In this document: positions 32,506 to 40,189 of the stretch, in pieces | Layout: each line of letters begins with the position of its first letter | Position numbering within the stretch: the first letter of the stretch is position 1 | Assembly: GCA_964404095.1 (NCBI GenBank) | Contig: CAYOIN010000009.1 | Span: 1 to 40,208, forward strand | Reading direction: 5' to 3' | Source of the DNA: CAZLQR01 sp964404095 | Lineage (GTDB): Bacteria; Patescibacteriota; Microgenomatia; UBA1406; GWC2-37-13 | Length of the DNA: 40,208 nucleotides | Made by a program: the position numbers and the translations under genes | The notes under the pieces: generated by a model | Told to the model about the DNA's origin: nothing | The model's input: the letters and a program-made list of their open reading frames with translations, nothing else | The model's database searches: none

Positions 32506-33483
32506 ATGAAAAAAAGAGTGTTTTCGGGTATTCGAGCTACCGGTACGTTGCATCTGGGGAATTACTTTGGTGCGGTGCAGGGAATGCTCGAACTGCAGAA
32601 CAATCCCGATTACGAAACGTTCTATATGGTCGCAGATCTGCACACCGTCACCACCCCGTACACGGTAGAGGAGCTTCGAAAAAATCGCAGAGAGGTGTTC
32701 CTTGAGTATCTTGCCTGTGGTCTCGACCCCGAAAAAAGCACCGTATTCTTCCAGTCGGATGTTCCCGAGCACACCGAACTCGCATTCTACTTTTCATCAG
32801 TAGCAACGATTGCTCGCATGTCACATCTCCCAACCTATAAGGACAAGGTAAAGCAGTACCCTCAGGACAATACCATGGCGCTTCTCAACTATCCGATCCT
32901 CATGGCGGCCGACATTCTTCTGTACAAAGGGGAGTTGGTTCCGGTTGGAGTTGATCAGGAGCCACATCTGGAGGTAGCGCGTGAGGTGGCGCGAAGAATG
33001 AACGAGAAGTACGGACTTGCGTTCCCGGAGCCAAAACGGTTTAGCACAAAGGGCGAGTATATACCGTCACTGAAAGGAGAGGGAAAGATGAGTAAGTCGG
33101 TTGAGGGGAGCTTTATCAATCTGATGGATGCACAAGACGCGATTCTCAAAAAGGTTCGATCCATTCCAACCGCTACTAAGGCGGGTGGCGAGATGAGTGG
33201 CGGCGTGAAGAGTTTGTTTGCGATGGGGGAGTTGTTTTTCCCCGATCGAGTCGATGGGTTCCGATCGTCGTATGAGACTGGCGCACTCCAGTTTTCTGAG
33301 ATGAAGGACGCGCTCGCTCAAGCGATATCTGAGAAACTGGAGCCGATTCAGCGCCGATATGACCAGCTACAGCAGGATCAGGCGCGTGTCGATGCACTGA
33401 TTTTGAAGGGTGCCGAAAAGGCCCGAAGTATCGCTGTCACCACCGTCGCCGAGGTTAAAACTGCGATGGGGCTTCGGTCATGA
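32506..33483 (+). CDS. trpS: Tryptophanyl-tRNA synthetase
   Basis: Charges tRNA-Trp. Seen in 325 aa: VFSGIRATGTLHLGNYFGAV with HLGN at 16-19, MVADLHTVTTPY, NYPILMAADILLYKGELVPVGVDQEPHLEVAREVARRMN, and GEGKMSKS. This is the bacterial type and length. The open frame runs about 120 codons upstream across tyrS; the start at ATG 32506 is set by the family start (KKRVFSGIRATG) and the TATAAT box. The stop overlaps the next start (ATGA). Confidence 0.97.
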   Translation: MKKRVFSGIRATGTLHLGNYFGAVQGMLELQNNPDYETFYMVADLHTVTTPYTVEELRKNRREVFLEYLACGLDPEKSTVFFQSDVPEHTELAFYFSSVATIARMSHLPTYKDKVKQYPQDNTMALLNYPILMAADILLYKGELVPVGVDQEPHLEVAREVARRMNEKYGLAFPEPKRFSTKGEYIPSLKGEGKMSKSVEGSFINLMDAQDAILKKVRSIPTATKAGGEMSGGVKSLFAMGELFFPDRVDGFRSSYETGALQFSEMKDALAQAISEKLEPIQRRYDQLQQDQARVDALILKGAEKARSIAVTTVAEVKTAMGLRS

Positions 33484-34361
33484 GCGTTCATTTCTACAAT
33501 CTTCGTAGTCGTCTGGGTATGATCAATCTCCCTCATCGACAGGAGGAGTTCAATATCGGCGTTGAAGAGGGTGGGGATGCGATTCTTACCGCTGAGTTTA
33601 TGGAGCAGTTTCCAGGAGCGGCAATTGATCGATTCGAGTTCACCGTGCCTGAAGCGCTCGATCGGAAAAAGTACTTCGAAACCATTACATATGACTCCCA
33701 ACAAGCAGTGGCACTCATCGAGGACACGCTCCAGGAAGATGAGATGCAGGTAGTTGTGGGAGGAGATCATAGCGTAGCCCTGAGCTCACTTGCCGCGATC
33801 CTTCGTCGACTCCATTCACACTCGGTTGGATATATTCAGGTCGACTCGCACCCAGACATTAACACCATCGCTACCAGTCCAACCGGTAATTTTCATGGAA
33901 TGTGGATGCGACCGTTCGTTGGTGGCTTCGAGCGAGAGGACATCAACATGCTGGTGCCGCATCTTCTCAAGCCACACCAAATCCTCTACATCGGCAATCT
34001 CGATCTCGATCCAGAAGAGTCTGAGTTCATCGCCACGCAAGGCATCCGTATCATTTCATTGGACGAGCTCCGCGCTAAGGACGGAAAGGTCGCGCTCGAG
34101 ATACGGAAGTTCTTCAACACATTTGAGCATATTCATCTCGATATCGACATCGATGGTTTCGACCGGAGCGTCGCGCCTGCCACCGGGATTCCAGCACAGA
34201 GAGGGCTCCTGCGAGGTGACATCGACCAAGTACTGTCGCTGTTTCGCACAAAAGAAAGTCGATCGCTCGATCTTGTGGAGGTGAATCCCGAGAAGGAGGG
34301 TGCAGAGGAGACCGTTACATTTGCACAATCGTTGATCGCGGATGCTTGTTTGGGAGCGTAG
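33480..34361 (+). CDS. Arginase/agmatinase/formimidoylglutamase (ureohydrolase) family protein
   Basis: Binuclear Mn hydrolase of guanidino compounds. Seen in 293 aa: VVVGGDHSVALS (H97), QVDSHPDINT (D122, H124, D126) with GNFHGM following, and HLDIDIDGFDRSVAPATGIP (D223, D225): all metal ligands are in place. Between the family members I cannot choose. DLVEVNPEKEG near the C-terminus fits the usual closing motif. It is translationally coupled to trpS by an ATGA overlap, an odd partner with no evident pathway link. Confidence 0.9.
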   Translation: MSVHFYNLRSRLGMINLPHRQEEFNIGVEEGGDAILTAEFMEQFPGAAIDRFEFTVPEALDRKKYFETITYDSQQAVALIEDTLQEDEMQVVVGGDHSVALSSLAAILRRLHSHSVGYIQVDSHPDINTIATSPTGNFHGMWMRPFVGGFEREDINMLVPHLLKPHQILYIGNLDLDPEESEFIATQGIRIISLDELRAKDGKVALEIRKFFNTFEHIHLDIDIDGFDRSVAPATGIPAQRGLLRGDIDQVLSLFRTKESRSLDLVEVNPEKEGAEETVTFAQSLIADACLGA

Positions 34362-34387
34362 CCTACGGCAATACTCTACACTTTTTG

Positions 34388-34393
34388 TATAAT
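34388..34393 (+). promoter_or_regulatory. -10 box of leuS
   Basis: TATAAT, 14 nt before the leuS ATG, in the 46-nt gap after the ureohydrolase gene. No good -35; the leader would be about 7 nt and holds no Shine-Dalgarno. Confidence 0.5.
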
Positions 34394-34407
34394 AGGGTTC
34401 ACAGCAT

Positions 34408-36687
34408 ATGCATCGAAAGTACATACCATCCGAAATTGAGGGGAAGTGGCAAGAGAAGTGGAAGAAAGAGAAAACCTTCTCTCCGGATCTTGATAAAGCC
34501 AAAAACCCATACTACGCACTGATGATGTTCCCGTACCCATCGGCCGAAGGACTTCATGTAGGGAATATGTACGCCTTCACCGGAACCGACATCTTCGCAC
34601 GCTTCATGCGCATGCAAGGGTACGATGTTCTCGAGCCGATTGGGCTCGATGGCTTCGGTATTCATAGTGAGAACTACGCCATGAAGATCAATAAGCATCC
34701 CATGGATCAGTCGAAGGTAACTGAAGAGCGCTTTTATAAGCAACTTTCATCGATTGGGAATGCATTTGACTGGGAGCGTACCGTCGAGACGTACAAACCT
34801 GAATACTACAAATGGACTCAGTGGATCTTCCTGCAGATGTACAAAAAAGGACTGGCGTATAAGAAGAAGGCCGATGTGAACTGGTGCCCATCATGCAAAA
34901 CCGTACTCGCAGATGAGCAGGTTATTGGCGGGAAGTGCGAGCGATGCTCAAGTGAGGTTGAGAAAAAACAGCTTGAACAATGGTTTTTCAAAATAACCGA
35001 CTACGCCGACCGACTCCTGGAGAATCTCAAGGATCTTGACTGGTCCGAAAAGGTCACCATCGCTCAGCGTAACTGGATCGGAAAAAGTGAGGGAATGCTC
35101 ATATCATTTGACTCCGTTGAGGTCTTTACCACAAAACCTGAGACGATCGACGGTGCAACCTTTCTCGTTATTTCACCCGATCACCCGCTTCTGGACTCGC
35201 TTACCACCGCAGATCAACGAGATGCGGTGCAGCAGTATCGTGAAGTCGTGAAGGCGAAGTCTGAAGAGGAGCGGAGGAACAATAAAGAAAAAACAGGCGT
35301 CTTTACCGGTTCCTATGTAACGAATCCGTATACCAAGAAGCAGATTCCTGTCTGGATTGCAGACTATGTACTTATGGGGTATGGAACCGGAGCGATCATG
35401 GCCGTTCCAGATGGAGATGAGCGCGATCGAGAGTTTGCCGAAGCCTTCGGTCTACCAATCGAAAAGACAACCTACCAATCCAAGCCGAAGGGCAAGAAAC
35501 AGGTTAACTACCACCTGCGTGACTGGCTCATCTCGCGCCAACGGTACTGGGGACCGCCAATTCCGATTATCTACTGTGATGACTGCGGTGTCGTGCCGGT
35601 TCCTGAGAAGGATCTTCCGGTGACGTTGCCGTACGTAGAAAACTTCCGCCCGGAGGGAACCGGGATGTCACCACTTGCGAGTGACCCCGCATTCTATAAC
35701 GTTCCCTGCCCAACCTGCGGTAAGCCAGCGAAGCGTGAAACCGACGTCTCCGACACCTTCTTAGACTCGGCATGGTATTTTCTGCGATACACCTCAACCG
35801 AGGACGATCAACAACCATGGAAGTCAGAGAGAGTCAAGCGTTGGCTACCGGTGAGCTCATACATTGGTGGCGCAGAGCATTCGGTCCTCCACCTTCTGTA
35901 CAGTAGATTTATCACCATGGTGTTCAAAGATATTGGGTTGATCGAACACTTTGAAGAACCGTTTAGTCGATTCAGAGCTCATGGGCTCATTATTTCTGAG
36001 GGTGCGAAGATGAGTAAGTCGAAGGGTAATGTGATTAATCCCGACGACTACATTAAAGATTACGGCGCAGACACCCTTCGTGTTTACCTTATGTTTCTTG
36101 GTCCGTTTGATCAGGGAGGGGATTTTCGAGATCAGGCAATCTCTGGACCGTATAACTTCCTCAAGAGGGTTTGGGATCTGCAAAAAAAACTCGATAATTC
36201 GGGTAAGGGCGAGGTATCTGCTCCTGCGCGTGTATGGATGCAAAAGACCGTAAATAAGGTGAAGAAAGACTGCTCAGAGCTCAAATTTAATACCGCTATT
36301 GCGGCGATGATGGAATGGATGAACTTTCTCACGAAGAATGACGAAGTTACTATTTCTGAGTACCGAACGTTATTGTTGCTCCTTGCACCGTTTGCCCCGC
36401 ATATTACCGAAGAACTTTGGGCCCAGCTCGGTGAGACATCAACGATTCATCTCCAGCTACAACCAAAAGAGGATGAAACAATAGGATCGCAAGAACGAGT
36501 AAGGGTGGCGGTGCAGGTTATGGGGAAGACGAGGGCTGTCCTGGATATTCCACAGTCTGAGCTCGAAGAAAGCGTGGTCGTTGAAAAAGCATTAAAAGAG
36601 GGCTCTGTAACAAGACATATCGGAGAGCGAACATATAAGGTTATCTACGTGAAGGGAAAAGTGCTTAATTTTGTTCTAACTTCCTAA
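34408..36687 (+). CDS. leuS: Leucyl-tRNA synthetase, compact
   Basis: Charges tRNA-Leu. Seen in 759 aa, about 100 short of typical bacterial LeuRS: MMFPYPSAEGLHVGNMYAFTGTD (HVGN at 50-53), a zinc-type module NWCPSCKTVLADEQVIGGKCERCSSEV, an editing (CP1) region with TTKPETIDGATFL and GAIMAVPDGDERDREFA, WLISRQRYWGPPIP, a second zinc-like module CDDCGVVP...CPTCGKPAKRETD, GAKMSKSKGNVINPDDYIKDYGADTLR and the anticodon-binding domain. In the editing pocket, TTRPDT reads TTKPET and GHDQRD reads DGDERD, so the conserved Thr and Asp remain but Arg and His are changed. Shortening falls in and around CP1 and the leucine-specific insert. Confidence 0.97.
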   Translation: MHRKYIPSEIEGKWQEKWKKEKTFSPDLDKAKNPYYALMMFPYPSAEGLHVGNMYAFTGTDIFARFMRMQGYDVLEPIGLDGFGIHSENYAMKINKHPMDQSKVTEERFYKQLSSIGNAFDWERTVETYKPEYYKWTQWIFLQMYKKGLAYKKKADVNWCPSCKTVLADEQVIGGKCERCSSEVEKKQLEQWFFKITDYADRLLENLKDLDWSEKVTIAQRNWIGKSEGMLISFDSVEVFTTKPETIDGATFLVISPDHPLLDSLTTADQRDAVQQYREVVKAKSEEERRNNKEKTGVFTGSYVTNPYTKKQIPVWIADYVLMGYGTGAIMAVPDGDERDREFAEAFGLPIEKTTYQSKPKGKKQVNYHLRDWLISRQRYWGPPIPIIYCDDCGVVPVPEKDLPVTLPYVENFRPEGTGMSPLASDPAFYNVPCPTCGKPAKRETDVSDTFLDSAWYFLRYTSTEDDQQPWKSERVKRWLPVSSYIGGAEHSVLHLLYSRFITMVFKDIGLIEHFEEPFSRFRAHGLIISEGAKMSKSKGNVINPDDYIKDYGADTLRVYLMFLGPFDQGGDFRDQAISGPYNFLKRVWDLQKKLDNSGKGEVSAPARVWMQKTVNKVKKDCSELKFNTAIAAMMEWMNFLTKNDEVTISEYRTLLLLLAPFAPHITEELWAQLGETSTIHLQLQPKEDETIGSQERVRVAVQVMGKTRAVLDIPQSELEESVVVEKALKEGSVTRHIGERTYKVIYVKGKVLNFVLTS

Positions 36688-36701
36688 TTTAACTCGATTA
36701 G

Positions 36702-36715
36702 ATTGTCCTGACAAT
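36702..36715. repeat. Small palindrome after leuS
   Basis: ATTGTC-CT-GACAAT, 15 nt past the leuS stop. No T-run follows, so it is not a standard intrinsic terminator; it could be a protein site. A TATAAT at 36752-36757 lies between it and the tRNA. Confidence 0.35.
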
Positions 36716-36815
36716 AATCTTCATTATCAATTAATTTGAACAGCTTAGTCTTATAATGTGATTTCAAACCGTTGTCCCGGGTGCTCTTTTTTTGGGTCGA
36801 GGTTTCGCTTTTTTT

Positions 36816-36824
36816 TGTTACAAT
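36816..36824 (+). promoter_or_regulatory. Extended -10 promoter of the tRNA gene
   Basis: TGT-TACAAT, 13 nt before the first base of the tRNA, leaving a 5' leader of about 7 nt. A further TATAAT at 36752-36757 could be a second promoter. Confidence 0.5.
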
Positions 36825-36837
36825 TGACTGTGTGTAT

Positions 36838-36908
36838 TGCCCGGTCGTCTAATGGTAGGACGCGACACTCTGGATGTCGTTATCGGGGTTCGAATCCCTG
36901 CTGGGCAG
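36838..36908 (+). tRNA. tRNA-Gln (anticodon CUG)
   Basis: Folds as a complete cloverleaf by eye: acceptor TGCCCGG/CTGGGCA (one G-U), D stem GTC/GAC, anticodon stem CGACA/TGTCG around loop CTCTGGA, T stem CGGGG/CCCTG with TTCGAAT loop. The anticodon at 36870-36872 is CTG, reading CAG. U1-A72 and discriminator G73 agree with glutamine. The 3' CCA is not encoded (GCAC follows), so it must be added by a nucleotidyltransferase. It stands alone, without other tRNAs nearby. Confidence 0.93.
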
Positions 36909-37403
36909 CACGCTTTCTCTTACTTCCATAGGTAGAATCTCCCAATTCACAGTTCTCAGCCGGTGAAACTGATGATTGTTACCCCTCATTAACCATGAGC
37001 AGAGAATAAGAGTTCTGGAAACAGTTGAATAGCTATGTATATTCACGTCCGAAATACATAAAAACCCGATGTAGTTATTGAGATAAAGAATATGGCTATA
37101 GATAGATCCCGAGACCAGAGACCAACTCCTGTCAAATCGACCGTTCTTCTGCTAAAGCACCCAGTCTGATCATGAGGACAGAAAATAATAGATCTGTCAG
37201 TGAGCCCTATATCTGATTTCTCTGGCTCGATAGCCTGAGGACTGTTCATTTGGATTCTATTGTCGCTTTTATTATCCTTATTTATCATTGTATCCGATAG
37301 TAAAAAAACTGGACTATAGATGAGTGAAATGTTCTAAACTGTATTTACTTCGTTGATTGATCCTCAACGGTTTGAATACTTATAGTAAATTATTCAAATT
37401 GCC
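36909..37403. other. Intergenic region after tRNA-Gln
   Basis: About 495 bp without a gene I can support. A minus-strand frame of 81 codons (37043-37288) has no start context and odd composition. The right end carries two consecutive inverted repeats listed separately. I see no known RNA family here. Confidence 0.4.
37351..37398. repeat. Tandem inverted repeats upstream of the M16 peptidase gene
   Basis: Two consecutive perfect inverted repeats: CGTTGA-7 nt-TCAACG (37351-37369) and TTTGAATA-12 nt-TATTCAAA (37371-37398). They end 5 bp before the -35 of the M16 promoter. Either could be an operator or a hairpin closing a transcript from the left; no T-run follows. Confidence 0.5.
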
Positions 37404-37431
37404 TTGAGATTGTAGCTACGCTCTGTATACT
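37404..37431 (+). promoter_or_regulatory. Promoter of the M16 peptidase/prepilin peptidase operon
   Basis: TTGAGA (37404-37409), 16 bp, TATACT (37426-37431), exactly 6 nt before the ATG at 37438. Another ATG at 37434 is out of frame. Confidence 0.65.
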
Positions 37432-37437
37432 TGATGC

Positions 37438-38721
37438 ATGCAACCACAACTTAGCACCCTCTCAAACGGACTGAAGGTACTCTTTATTGATACGAAAGCC
37501 TTCCCGAGCCTAACCACAATCCTGCTGGTTGGTGCGGGTTCTCGCTATGAAAACGAAAAGAATAATGGTATTGCTCATTTTTTCGAACACATGGCCTTCA
37601 AGGGGTCGAAGAACTTTCCCAACTCGTTCGTGATTTCGTCTACGATCGAGGCTCTCGGAGGAGTATTTAATGCCTTTACCTCAAAAGATCATACTGGATA
37701 CTGGATCAAGGCGACAAACGAGCACTTTGACACCGTTCTTAATGTTCTATCAGACATGATCACAAGTTCACTATTACTCGAAGAGGAGATAAATCGAGAG
37801 AAGGGGGTCATAGTAGAGGAGATAAATATGTATGAAGACACGCCTCGCTGGAAGAGTGGAGATCTCTTTGAGGAATTGATGTATAAGGGAAGCTCTCTTG
37901 GGATGGATATCGCTGGTACCAAGGACACCGTCACTGCTTTTGACAGAACCACATTTACGAACTATATGGATGAGCTATATCACCCGAACAATACAGTGTT
38001 GGTTGTGGCTGGTGGATTCGGCTCGGACAAGGAGCATTACCTGAAGAAGATTGAGGCGAAGTTTGGACACTGGAAGCAAAAGGCAGTTACCGGGACATAC
38101 CAGAACTTTGCAGTTGCACAGCGTGCTCCGCAGATATTAGTACATACGAAAAAGACCGAACAAACACACTTCTGTCTTGGTTTTCATAGCTATAATCTCA
38201 CTGACGAGAGAAAATACCCTCTTGCGGTGCTCTCCACGATTCTAGGTGGAGGAATGTCGTCTCGACTCTTTATGCAGGTAAGAGAGCGACGCGGTCTCTG
38301 CTACTACATCTCGACCGGGAGAACGAGTTATCAGGATGTTGGTAACTTTGTGACCTCTGCCGGCGTCACGAATGATCTTGAAAAAACAAAGGAGGCGATC
38401 CGTGTGACGCTCGAGGAACATGCGAAAATGAAAGCAGGAGATATTACGGACGAAGAAATTACCAAAGCCAAAGACCTCATTAAGGGGCGAACTATTTTGT
38501 CTATGGAGGACTCGCAGAATGTTTCACTTTATTTCGGCATAGAACTGCTGCTCCAGAATAAAACTACGACTCCTGAGGAGATGTTGAAGCGCATATCTCA
38601 GGTGACGAAGGAAGAAATCATCTCGGTTGCACAGGATGTGTTCACGCGAGAGAAGCTCAACCTGTCTCTCATTGGCCCATGTAACCAAGGGGACTTTAAT
38701 CCCGACGATCTCGTTGTATAG
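37438..38721 (+). CDS. M16-family zinc peptidase (insulinase/processing-peptidase-like)
   Basis: Seen in 427 aa: NNGIAHFFEHMAFKGSKNF with the inverted zinc motif HxxEH (H47, E50, H51), the third ligand region REKGVIVEEINMYEDTP, and the C-terminal half with LGGGMSSRLFMQVRERRGLCYYIS, typical of the paired M16 repeats. All metal and catalytic residues are present, so it should be active. No signal peptide; cytosolic or peripheral. The prepilin peptidase follows after 3 nt. Whether the two act on the same exported substrates is unknown. Confidence 0.95.
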   Translation: MQPQLSTLSNGLKVLFIDTKAFPSLTTILLVGAGSRYENEKNNGIAHFFEHMAFKGSKNFPNSFVISSTIEALGGVFNAFTSKDHTGYWIKATNEHFDTVLNVLSDMITSSLLLEEEINREKGVIVEEINMYEDTPRWKSGDLFEELMYKGSSLGMDIAGTKDTVTAFDRTTFTNYMDELYHPNNTVLVVAGGFGSDKEHYLKKIEAKFGHWKQKAVTGTYQNFAVAQRAPQILVHTKKTEQTHFCLGFHSYNLTDERKYPLAVLSTILGGGMSSRLFMQVRERRGLCYYISTGRTSYQDVGNFVTSAGVTNDLEKTKEAIRVTLEEHAKMKAGDITDEEITKAKDLIKGRTILSMEDSQNVSLYFGIELLLQNKTTTPEEMLKRISQVTKEEIISVAQDVFTREKLNLSLIGPCNQGDFNPDDLVV

Positions 38722-38724
38722 TCT

Positions 38725-39489
38725 ATGCTGCAAGCCTATCTATTTGTGATGGGGATGGTGGTAGGATCTTTCCTCAATGTCGTGATTGATCGTCTATCTC
38801 AGAATCAGACATTGCTCGGACGTTCACATTGCGATCACTGTAAGACAACTCTACAGCCAATCGATTTGGTTCCTGTGCTTTCGTTTATCGCTCTCCGAGG
38901 ACGCTGTAGAACGTGTAAGCATGGTCTCTCGGTTCAGTATCCTATCGTTGAGCTTCTCACCGGAGCTATATTTCTTTCTTCTTGGGTATATTCCGAGTCA
39001 TTGGGTATCGTTGGGCAGCTCGGGGTGGCCGTTATTTTTAGCTCATTACTTGCGATGTTTGTGAGTGATATCAAGTACCGAATACTCCTGGACGAACTGC
39101 AGGTGACGTTACTGGTTGGGATCACGATGATACACCTTGCAGCAGGTAAGGGTCTGATCGAAATAGTACAACAGGCTCTGTTTGGATTTGTTGTGCTGAC
39201 ACCGCTGCTGATTATCTTTATCGGTAGTCGGGGGAAAGGTATGGGATTTGGCGATGTAAAGCTCGCTTTTAATATCGGGTACCTTTTTGGAGTAGTCGGT
39301 GGGTTCATTGCACTCTATCTGTCCTTTGTGAGTGGGGGCCTGATCGGTATATGTCTTATTCTCTCGAGAAAAGCAAAGTTGAAACAAGCGATCGCATTTG
39401 GTCCTTTTCTTATTGTGAGTATGGCTGTTTACTTCATTTTCAAAGAACAGCTCGTATCCTACGTAAATACTATATTCGGGTTACAATAA
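38725..39489 (+). CDS. pilD: Prepilin peptidase (type IV leader peptidase/methyltransferase)
   Basis: Membrane aspartyl protease that cuts type IV prepilin-like leaders and may N-methylate them. Seen in 254 aa: MVVGSFLNVVIDRL, a cytoplasmic zinc loop CDHCKTTLQPIDLVPVLSFIALRGRCRTCK (two CxxC), VELLTGAIF, then membrane helices with the first Asp in FVSDIKYRILLDELQ and the second in KGMGFGDVKLAF (GxGD). Complete. With ComEA and the ComEC halves it supports a pilus-based DNA-uptake apparatus. Confidence 0.94.
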   Translation: MLQAYLFVMGMVVGSFLNVVIDRLSQNQTLLGRSHCDHCKTTLQPIDLVPVLSFIALRGRCRTCKHGLSVQYPIVELLTGAIFLSSWVYSESLGIVGQLGVAVIFSSLLAMFVSDIKYRILLDELQVTLLVGITMIHLAAGKGLIEIVQQALFGFVVLTPLLIIFIGSRGKGMGFGDVKLAFNIGYLFGVVGGFIALYLSFVSGGLIGICLILSRKAKLKQAIAFGPFLIVSMAVYFIFKEQLVSYVNTIFGLQ

Positions 39490-39520
39490 TATCTTTCAAG
39501 TCATATAAAAAATATATAGT

Positions 39521-39539
39521 AATGCAAAACCTCTGCATT
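39521..39539. repeat. Small inverted repeat after pilD
   Basis: AATGCA-AAACCTC-TGCATT, 32 nt past the pilD stop and directly after the AT element AATATATAGT. No T-run follows. Confidence 0.4.
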
Positions 39540-39587
39540 GCTTAACGTTTGCACAGAAATTTATAGCTAACTCATTTGATCGCTCAA

Positions 39588-39638
39588 AAAATATAGTAAT
39601 CATATACTGGCGCCAGTAGCGGGCATTTACTATATTTT
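39588..39638. repeat. Nested inverted repeat
   Basis: Outer perfect 12-nt arms AAAATATAGTAA (39588-39599) and TTACTATATTTT (39627-39638) enclose 27 nt that contain a perfect 14-bp palindrome TACTGGCGCCAGTA (39605-39618). A near copy of the outer arm lies at 39510-39522. As DNA it could form a cruciform; as RNA, a hairpin with a second stem inside. Confidence 0.7.
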
Positions 39639-40157
39639 CTCAGGGATGCATGTGCGAATTATTGATCGTTGAAGTGTTTGATAACAGCATAGATAGCACT
39701 CACCATGCAATCGAGTAGACCCTCGTGTTGTAGTACAAAATACCCCCGTAATTTGGTCAAGATACGGCCGTTCCTTCTCACAGAACGCAATCGTCCGTCT
39801 CCTTATGATGTAGCTGGTGAAGGAGCGAATTATCTCTAAATACTGCACGATCTATCTACTGATCCATAAAAAAGCTACTAAGTATCGTAATTCGCTGAAA
39901 CAAGCTGTGAATTCTGAGTGTTCAACATAATGGAACAACCACCTTACTATGAGAACTATTTGATAGATCTCGCCGTATTTCCCGCAACTCAGTAATATTG
40001 CTCGGTGAAAAACTTCTTAAATTCTCTCCGGAATTATGATGCGGTTTGATATGGTTAGTCAGTTATTGGTAATAATCACCAAAATCAACATATTTTCCTC
40101 ACTCAAAGAGAGTTTGGGGCTTAGATAAGGCCCAGGCTAAATGGCCAAAAACGAAAA

Positions 40158-40189
40158 CTATGCATTGGTTAGTCAATGCATAGATTTTT
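40158..40189 (+). terminator. Terminator-like hairpin
   Basis: CTATGCATTG-GTTAGT-CAATGCATAG, a perfect 10-bp stem with a 6-nt loop, followed by ATTTTT. The stem is AT-rich, which weakens it. On the other strand it is followed by only four T. The best intrinsic-terminator candidate in the window, although no gene precedes it for about 670 bp. Confidence 0.5.

Noticed and set aside
37170..37200. Possible hammerhead-like core (CTGATCATGAGGAC then GAAA)
   Set aside because: The CUGAUGA core is not present and the three stems cannot be drawn.
37043..37288. An 81-codon minus-strand frame after tRNA-Gln
   Set aside because: No promoter at the right spacing, no family likeness, in a region that otherwise looks non-coding.
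39630..39848. A 72-codon minus-strand frame at the window end
   Set aside because: GTG start without upstream signal and it overlaps the nested palindrome.
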